A DNA stretch of 64,000 bases from contig CAUJGJ010000087.1 of assembly GCA_963170055.1 (NCBI GenBank), positions 476,001-540,000 on the forward strand, given 5' to 3'. Numbering within the stretch: the first letter of the stretch is position 1; every line of letters starts with the position of its first letter. This DNA is from Halisarca cf. caerulea (lineage: Eukaryota; Porifera; Demospongiae; Chondrillida; Halisarcidae). Positions 55,721 to 64,000 of the stretch are shown in pieces. The notes under the pieces were generated by a model, which saw only the letters and a program-made list of their open reading frames with translations, made no database searches and was not told the DNA's origin. The position numbers and the translations under genes are program-made.

Positions 55721-58700
55721 ATGGATGAAGACAAGGAGGAATTTACCAGTAGTGGTCCTCAGTATGACATCGAAAAGTTATCAAGTGCAACTGCTGAGCA
55801 GCTCAGCATAAAAGTGGAAGATCAGGACGTGAGCTTAACATATTTAGGACGTTCGAAGGAATCAATATCTCCCTATTCAGTGCATGTATCATATTCAACC
55901 AATAACTAGGCTAAGCCTAGTATCATATTAGTCGATATAATTATAAGCAATGTTCTGCACGCTGCGCTACACCGTCTACAAGTCAAGCACGGCGACAAAA
56001 TTCACAGCTAACGAGGCGGAAACCTAGATATGAAATGACAGACGATTACTGTCAAGATATATAAATCTAAACGACTATAAACCTTGTAACTGTATGGACC
56101 TTACACTGCCGAAGTGCTAATAAAGTTAGAGTCATGGGGCTCGCGTGTGGTTTTCGAAAAATTGACACGCAACGTATTGGCACTCAGTGGTATCCCTATA
56201 CGTACATCGGAGACCTAAACGCACCGCAAGTGACTTTAGCTAAATTAATTTGAGCGGCAATAACGGAGGTTATTGCCTACTTCTTCATATACCAAGTCAC
56301 GAAATAGACTGTAGACACTATAGACACCATAGAAGTAGCCATAAAAGAGGCGAAATGGTGGTCAGGGCTACGCGAGACAAGAGCGCTGAGCGGCCATTTT
56401 GTTATCGAGTCTGTATCACGTCAGGTACCATTGTTTACCTTGGAGTGGATACTAGCCCTGAAGTCCACTATAAAAGCTTCAAGCAAGTAGTGATACTGTT
56501 TAGGGCATCAGTATCAGTATTATTATGCGAGAGGCCACTAGCCCTGTGGGCTACTACTAAAAGGTTACCAGTGAAAAGAAAAACTTTTAGGAAATTCATT
56601 TACAAATTGAATCTAATTGTGTACAATATAAGCAATTAGAAGGTTGATGGCTTGCTTTAGTATAATATATTACTGAACTGCAGCTGCAAAATGTGTTAGG
56701 TTTAATTTAGTCTGACCACAAGTTACTGATATTAAATTTGAACTTTGTTGCATGTTTTCATTTTTTCTGCTCTAATCTCATTCATTGGGGATAGTTTGAG
56801 TAGTGTCAGTGCAGGTTTTTCAGCTCATTGACATGCAAAAAACAGTATCACTTGAACTCTTCTCACTCAGCAATTAGCATCAATATATCAAATTAAAATC
56901 CATCATGATCCCTATAAAAATTCTGTATCTTGTACACACTCCATGATACAATACAAGAGCATTCTATAGGTATGTATGTCGTGTTTTGTGTATTACAGAT
57001 GATGGCTATAAATCATGTAGGTCAACAAAACTACAATGTTAACCGTAGATGCCAATTTTTGTGAGGATGATATTTGCATAAAGTTGCAAAATTAATTATA
57101 GGCCATGACTGCAAAAAATAAGAGACATTTGTTGCCAATATTGATTGAGTTCGAGTCCCCCAATTATACAAACCTTGTGCTGAAGAGGTACGTAGCCAAT
57201 GTATTTATTATTGTACATATACAGTGCTCAATGCAAAAATAGATTTAAATGTTCTTTAATGTGCAACAGTAATTAGCAAAATTATATAGGGCCAGTGAAA
57301 AAAATCCACATGTGCAGTATGCATATGTTCTTATTAGTATATGCACTCAAAGACACACTATGGCATCCATGACCAACTTTAAATTCATCACTGTGATTCA
57401 ACAGTCACTATCATCAAGAGTATTTTTCTTAATCTTTACAGGAAAATACAGCTCTACCTGGGGAGAATCCAGATCACATTGAAGTCTCTTCACACCTTAA
57501 ATCTTCGCATGTTGAGATTTATTCCTCATGTCCAGAATCTCCGCACATCAAGGTCTCTTCATCCCCATCTGGATCTCCACACGTCGAGGTCTCTTCATCT
57601 CCATCTGGATCTCCACACGTCGAGGCCCCTTCATCTCGCCACATTGATGACAAATATCAAATTTTTTCCCAAGATAAAGGTTACTCTAAGACTTTAACAT
57701 GTAATTGTGAATAGATTTAGTTAAAGACTTGAGTTTACATGTTAATGAAGTAGCTAAGAGTTTCAAAATGAGTGCAGATAATTTGGAACATGCAGCATTA
57801 ATTTTATTCAATTCAGTATAATTTACATAGTTTAATTTGATAACACTTATCTGCTAAGTGCACGGTAACCATAGACTGTGTTTATTTTAAACTTGCTGTT
57901 CACATCATTCTTATTTATACCAGCCTGAGGTTGAGCTAAATGACAGAACAATATTAAAAAAGTATTCCTGCATCCCAGATTATGCACACAATGACTGATT
58001 CTTCTTGTAACTTTCTTCAGTTTAAGCAATGCATATAATAATTTATTAATATTACTGCACAAACAACAAGCATAACTCCCAGTCTGGACCTAATAGTATA
58101 GAAGTTGGCAAATTGAATGTGACTGCATGCAGAACTCTCATTTACAGCAGTATATTTTTTTTTCTTGTAACTGCTCTTGGTAGATACTGGTGTGACTGAC
58201 GTTCAATTGGTGAGATACAGAAGTCGTCAAAGTATCAATACTAGACCAAGCATCGACGGATCAGCCACTCTGGCTAGCGCCTTGCTTGCTGATGAAGCAT
58301 TCAACACTGTTGTCTACATGAGTTCACTAACGCCCACCCAGAACTACTTTGATGTTGAAATCACAGCACAAGGCACAAATGGTATATTTGCTGTTGGAGT
58401 TGGTCCTAGACAGTATCCCTTGAAGTCTATGCCCGGGTGGATTGAGGATAGCTTTGGATATCATGCAAGTGGCAAGGTTTTCATTGAGCAAGGAGACATA
58501 CCAATGAAAGGTCCAAAGTGTAGAGAGGGCGATCGCATGGGTTGCGGGCTAGACTTTTCAACAGCCAAAGATGGTTTTGTCAAACTCTGGTTTACAAAAA
58601 ATGGAAGACTGGCATGCTGGCCAGAGAAGATCCTCTACCATCCTAAATTGTCCCTCCATCCCATAATCACTGTGGGAAGCTCTGGAGAAGTGATCCATTA

Positions 58701-61128
58701 CAGCAAGTACAGTCTACAAGATAGTCCAGACACAGAAAGTCAGTGACTTATGCATTCACTGCTTATATTATCCCAGTATTCTAGGCAAGCACTGAATTCT
58801 AATGTTTTCCGCAGCCATTTATCCCTGGTATAACATCGTTGGTTTCATGAACATTTCCGAGATTCCTTTCTATTCAAAGGAAGAGAGCATTTTAGCCTAT
58901 GGATTGTGGAAAGATCAATTACCCCATCATCTTCAGTCAACCACTCGCCGTATGTCTTGGGATGAGCTTCGTGATGGTCTACTGAATGGCATTCCTGAGG
59001 CATTCCGTATGCTGGGAGAGATGTCACCATCCACATATGCTGAATGGATGGAGCTAGCATACAATGCTTTGAGTCGAAATGAAAAGGTACATATCAAATG
59101 ATCATAGTAGTACATATGTACAATGTGTATCACCTCACTAACAGTCAACATGCATACACAATATGCATGCACATACATATATGAACAACACATGCAAAGA
59201 CAACATAATATTATTCATGTACTGTACACACAAAACATGTATATTACTCCCTCATGCAAAATCTATATATTACTCCCTCATGCAACATGCATGCAGTACA
59301 AAAATTATACGTACAATGTGTACATGCTAACACACAATATTTCCTTACCGTGTACTGTAGTTTGCTACCACTGGTAAAGCCCCAAATGGATTGCAGTTTG
59401 GCAAAAATGAACAAATGGCCTTGTTCATGGCACAAGAAGCACTGGCTGCATTGGAGAGTCTCGAGACTGGCCTCAATTTAAAGGATGTAGCAATTTTCGC
59501 TTACCTGTCCCTTGGCTTAGAAAGCCAGTTCTTGGTACGTGAGTATACATTATAAAGAGATATACTCCCTCAAACAGCATACATGCAATACAAAAATTAT
59601 TTGACATGTTGGTACGTACTTGTTGTCTTAAAATTCAGTGCAAAGCTAGGTAGTGTATGCAAATTAATGCATCAAAGACTTTGACTCAAAGGAACAAAAT
59701 GATTTTATATATATACATAATTGTCAGATTATAACGCAATCCGTAGACTATTGACTATAGTCTTGTATACATTATGTTTCCAGCATTAATTCCTATGAAG
59801 ACTAGGCACAAAGTACAGGAGACACTTATCTATGTACACGTATCTGTGTGCACATACATAATTATATGTGTGTGCATGCACACTTAGGAACTTTGTAAGT
59901 ATGCAACCATTTTACACATGTAAACTCAAATACGTTCTTATCTATCCTCAGAATATCACTGTGGTTAGTGGACTCCTGTACACGGGGTGTTTGCCCAACT
60001 CTTCCATCAAACGCAGTCATGTGTTCCACAACCCCGACATCTCTGTGAGCCTTGTCCACCTCCTGCTTAACTGGGGAGGTAATCCTAATGTACCAGATGC
60101 CATTGGAAGGACACCACTCCACATTCACCAGAACAACAGAGCTCTGATGAGGACCTTCCTGGACTACAATGCTGATGTCAGCGCTCTAGATGATGACAGA
60201 GACACTCCACTTCATATTGCTGGAATAAATGGAAGGAGTGGTTTGGCCACTCTGCTGATAGAAAATGGAGCATCTGCTACTGAGTCACATGGTGGCCAGG
60301 CCACCCCTTTGGACTTGACAGCAAATGCTGGTTATAGTGATTGCTTCAGGCATATGTTCAAGCTCTCAGTGAAGAGTGCAACTGAGAAGGAGGTACAGAA
60401 GCAAATCATCGAAGACAAGTGGAAAGCTGTCATTAGTGGTATTTCAACTGTGAAAAAGATCAAAATGAAGGAGCTTCAAGAACTAACGAAGGAAGAGTAA
60501 GTTATAAGATTATTCTGTAATGCACATGCATGCAGTGTATTGTTCACAGATTTCAACCTGTCAATATTACAAATATATAGTGTTACTATATGCATGCAAT
60601 GTGCCTTTGAAATGTGTTTCACATGTACATACGTATGTATGGTATAATTACACATGATTCTCTACACCCTAGACTGTGGGTCACATGAATGCCCTTTTCC
60701 ATTTTTATGGCAGGCTCTACTACATTACTGTTAAAAGGAAGGAAGATGACAATGACCGATACTCAGTGAGGATGCTGATTTCTGAGGCAATGGATAATGA
60801 TGTGGACCTAAATGTAAGTATCTATAAGTTTATATGACTAGGCATGAAGAGGGAAGGATAATATATAGCACAGAACAATGTTACTAGAGGTACAGAATTA
60901 ATATTAATCTTGGCTTCCCTGATGTGTCAGTATCTACTCCTCAAATCCACAATTTTAAGAGAACTGTGAGTATTAAAGTTGCATATAGGTATAAATGTGT
61001 GTGTGTGCATGTGCGTGCGTCCGTGCATGTGTGAGTGCATGCGTATCTGCATGCTTACATACATGCATGCGTAGGTGTGTGTGCATGCGTGCGTGCGTGC
61101 ATGTGTGAATGCATGCATGCATGCATAA

Positions 61129-61162
<34 letters not shown>

Positions 61163-63972
61163 GTATGCATGCACATGCATGGAGGTATGCCTGCACATGC
61201 ATGTGTATGCTTAGAGTCTTAACATACAATTGACTTTGGATTTCCTCCCATGTAAGCAAAATGAAGCATTATAATACTATTATGTCAAAGTAGATGTTTA
61301 TTGAACCACTTACTTTTAAATTTTATATTCAATATAATATATACTCTATCGCTTAATAGGAAGAATTTTTCACTAAAATCCTGGATTGCTGCAAATATGG
61401 AGACAATGCTGTTGTAACAGATATACTAGATGCTGACATCCATGGTAATGTGTCTGCAGCTCCTACTGAAGGAATATCATTGTTTACCTACCTCAGTAAT
61501 AACCCAGCATTGGTGAGGTTAACAGCAGTGAAGTGGTACATATAGACCTCTTACATTCATGATCCCCTACAATGATGCTAGACACGTACATATCTTATTA
61601 CACGTGCCCTTAGTGCCTACATGTTGGTACCCTATACTTCCAATATTAACATACTTCTTATTATGTATATTATGTATTTGATTCAATTTTCAGTTATTAC
61701 CGTTAGTCAGTCATGACACATTAAAAGCTTATATTGCTGATCAGTGGCGGAATAAAACATTTAAAACTTTTGGGTAAGTTTCACAGATATTATTACTTAT
61801 ATAGTGAAACCTCCATAATCCGGCACTCCATGGGACTGAAATTAGATGTCAGATTACAGAGGTTGTCGGATTATCCAGTGCTTCATAGTACAGTCAAACA
61901 TGGTGACTGTACCTTATGAGATGGTCGGATTAGAGAGAATGTTGGATTATAGAGGTGTTGGATTAAAGAGGTTCCACTGTAATAAATATTATTTAATATG
62001 CATTACACTTATTTAATTCTATATTCATTCCCACCTATAATTAGAATGAGGTTTCTCTTCCATGTGTTCCAACTAATTCTGATAACCTTTGCACTGGCCA
62101 TAGCTGCTCGACCAGAAGTAACAGACGAGCAGCTCAATGCGTATCACACTCCTATCGACATCTTCAGAGGAGTTTGTGAAAGTGTAGTCATATTGCTCAT
62201 TATGATTAAGATTTTTGATGAAGTCGTAGAACTAGTCAAGTGAGTATTTGCATAGATGTATTGCAATATAAAGTTGTAATAATTATTACATGTAATTCTA
62301 CATAATTAATAGTCCACTATACATTACATTCCCCCACTGTAATGTTCACATCAATAAACACTATACATGTAGTTTTCCCAAATTTTAAAGAATTGATAGC
62401 CAATACTATAATATTATTATGATTCAGAATATGTATAATATTGTCTTAATGCTGTATTGATATACATGTAAAGCTTATATACGTATGTACATGCTTGTGG
62501 CATCTCTTATCTGCTTGCCCTCATCATACACATTATAATATTATGTGCGCTTTTCTGGAGTGAGTAACTGGATTATGGCGTCATGCATGATTGCTTAACT
62601 ATGTTCACACTCTGTCAACAGTGTTGGAGTCTCAGAGTATGTAGTGGACCTTACTAACTATGTCCAGTGGCTGACTATCACATGTGTATTGACCATTGTT
62701 CCATTGAGGGTAACAGCTCATCCTGAGCAGTGGGTTGTTGTCACCATCCTCTACTTTGCGTATGGACTTAAGTTGTTCTACTTTGTTGGATTGTTCAGGT
62801 AAGGAAAAGCAAACTGTGAATTTGTTGTTCTAGACAAATCAAATTATGTGTACTTATGCATAATATGCTTATTCTAAATGTGCTTTTTAAAATTATTCCA
62901 TATAACATCATGTATATACGAAATATATGTTTACCATATGGATATATATTATTATTATTCTGCCATTTTCCCATGCAGTGCGAGTGGTGCATTTGTGCAA
63001 GCCTTGTTCATCATAGTTTCAAGAGATGTTGTCAAATTCGTAGCCATGTTTCTGATAGTGCTGATCATATTTGGTGGATCCTTCTACATGGCACTGACCT
63101 ACACTGCTGTAACCACTAGTGGACAGCATGAGAAGTATGCACTATAGGCCTTTATGCACATATTTCATGTATATATTATACACATACGTGTGTATATATA
63201 TTATGTACATTAATATATAAATAGATACATATAAATACATATAAATAGGTAATACAGTAACCCCCCCCCCCCCCCCCCCCCCCCCAATCAAGACCAGTGA
63301 ATTGCAGACACTATTCCCTCTATTGGGGACACATACCACTGTAACCAAAATTAATACTTCGCTATATATACACAACTGTGATATAGAACAGCTTAATTAA
63401 GCACCTGACATAAAGACACACATCAGTATTCAGGACAATCCTTCCTACGCGGTCCCAGAGTGTCTAGAATAGAGGTTTAAAACTGTACAAAGTTCTACAA
63501 ATGTGTCTTTATTATCTTTATATACTACTATTGCACATGTAGCCCCTGTACGTGTGGCCCCTGTACATGTAGCCCCTGTACATGTAGCCCCTTTACATGT
63601 ATCCCCTGTACATATTGTGAGATTTAATGTATATAATAACGGCATTATGCAATAATTAATGCAGTCCCATCTCAAAAGTAATAAAAAAGCATATTTGACT
63701 GAGCACATTTTACAGCTCAAAACCTCTAATCATTTGCAACCATTAAATTTTAGCTAAGAACTTCAAGGGGGCATGCTAAACACTAGTCTAAGAGTTAGTG
63801 TACAAGATGTGTAATATAATGTGCCATTATTATGCTCAATATTCTCATGCAATGACTGTTACTCATTGTCTGCTACACTTAGCTATCTTCATGATATGTA
63901 CCTGATTGGACTAAGAACAATGATTGAATCTGGCCCAGTTGTGGACTACTACAATGATGGAATTCATTATGG
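55721..63972 (+). CDS. SPRY-ankyrin-TRP-like channel, copy 2, 3' end beyond window (13 exons seen)
   Basis: Exons: 55721-55828, 57442-57679, 58184-58738, 58815-59086, 59361-59534, 59952-60496, 60714-60813, 61360-61512, 61694-61773, 62045-62239, 62622-62798, 62979-63134, 63883-63972. Together 947 codons plus 2 nt, in frame. Residues 1-36 begin MDEDKEEF. Residues 37-115 are Ser/Pro/His-rich with repeats of SSSPSGSPHVE. SPRY at ~155-285 (PGWIEDSFGYHASG, WFTKNGRLACWPEK). Ankyrin repeats ~470-590. S1-S5 lie in exons 10-12 and the pore loop (YLIGLRTMIESGPV) in exon 13. The S6 exon and coiled coil expected from copy 1 lie past 64000. Eight downstream exons have exactly the same length as in copy 1 (272, 174, 545, 100, 80, 195, 177, 90), and all intron phases agree. 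Probably a functional paralog. Confidence 0.82.
57520..57635 (+). repeat. 36-bp coding tandem repeat inside channel copy 2 exon 2
   Basis: TCTCCACACGTCGAGGTCTC then TTCATCTCCATCTGGA repeats about three times in frame, giving (SSSPSGSPHVEV)n in the N-terminal tail. Confidence 0.85.
61130..61161. repeat. TG microsatellite
   Basis: Short TG run within a wider TGCATG-rich stretch (61005-61205), intron between exons 7 and 8 of channel copy 2. Confidence 0.8.
61802..61979. mobile_element. Pogo/mariner-like MITE
   Basis: The left end TAGTGAAACCTCCATAATCC mirrors the right end, whose inverse is CAGTGGAACCTCTTTAATCC. TA flanks both sides. It is 178 bp in the intron between exons 9 and 10 of channel copy 2. 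Internal GTCGGATTA motifs recur several times. Confidence 0.72.
63261..63285. repeat. Poly-C tract
   Basis: 25 consecutive C in the intron between exons 12 and 13 of channel copy 2. Confidence 0.9.
63529..63612. repeat. 15-bp tandem repeat
   Basis: CATGTAGCCCCTGTA repeated about five times with minor changes. Confidence 0.85.
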
Positions 63973-64000
63973 GTAATAGTCATGCATGATAGGTTACAAG

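Noticed and set aside
60927..61259. Minus-strand 110-codon frame rich in HTHTHT and ACIH
   Set aside because: Derived from TGCATG/TG low-complexity sequence in a channel intron.

Overview
This is a eukaryotic window. Protein-coding genes are broken into many short exons with GT..AG introns, the base composition is AT-rich, and CA/TG and TA microsatellites are very abundant. Gene content points to a metazoan with motile cilia: a dynein-arm-assembly-like gene, a DOMON/cysteine-rich secreted protein, an ankyrin-kelch protein and TRP-like channels. Short introns, lineage-specific domain shuffling and several small transposon families are compatible with a sponge or another early-branching marine invertebrate. 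The assignment to sponge is inference; no RNA gene or mitochondrial marker is present to fix it.

Layout. 1-3.6 kb: TA array and decayed repeats. 3.6-8.4 kb, minus strand: a six-exon gene for a predicted 740-residue secreted protein (signal peptide, DOMON domain, Pro/Ser linker, many CXCXC repeats). It diverges from the next gene across only 116 bp. 8.5-28.7 kb, plus strand: an eleven-exon gene (about 1600 aa predicted) whose N-terminal motifs resemble DNAAF8/C16orf71 and whose body resembles degenerate nucleoside-diphosphate-kinase-like repeats. Its introns carry minisatellites, a SINE, MITEs and CA/TG arrays. 28.7-31.5 kb: intergenic, dominated by a ~0.6 kb CA array.

31.5-42.5 kb, plus strand: a 17-exon gene for a predicted 1300-residue chimera of SPRY domain, ankyrin repeats, a six-transmembrane TRP-like channel and a C-terminal coiled coil. 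43.1-44.4 kb: remnants of another copy (decayed first exon and a coiled-coil exon). 45.6-52.2 kb: a three-exon ankyrin-kelch gene with a 5 kb intron. 52.2-55.7 kb: LINE fragments. 55.7 kb to the right edge: a second SPRY-ankyrin-TRP-like gene, thirteen exons seen, cut by the window end before the S6 exon. The two intact channel genes have the same intron phases and nearly all the same exon lengths, so they are paralogs from a local duplication that also left a dead partial copy.

All exon models were built by eye from splice signals, reading frame and, for the channels, comparison of the two paralogs. All five chains close in frame. The weakest joins are flagged in the entries. No tRNA, rRNA, CRISPR or prokaryotic feature was recognised.
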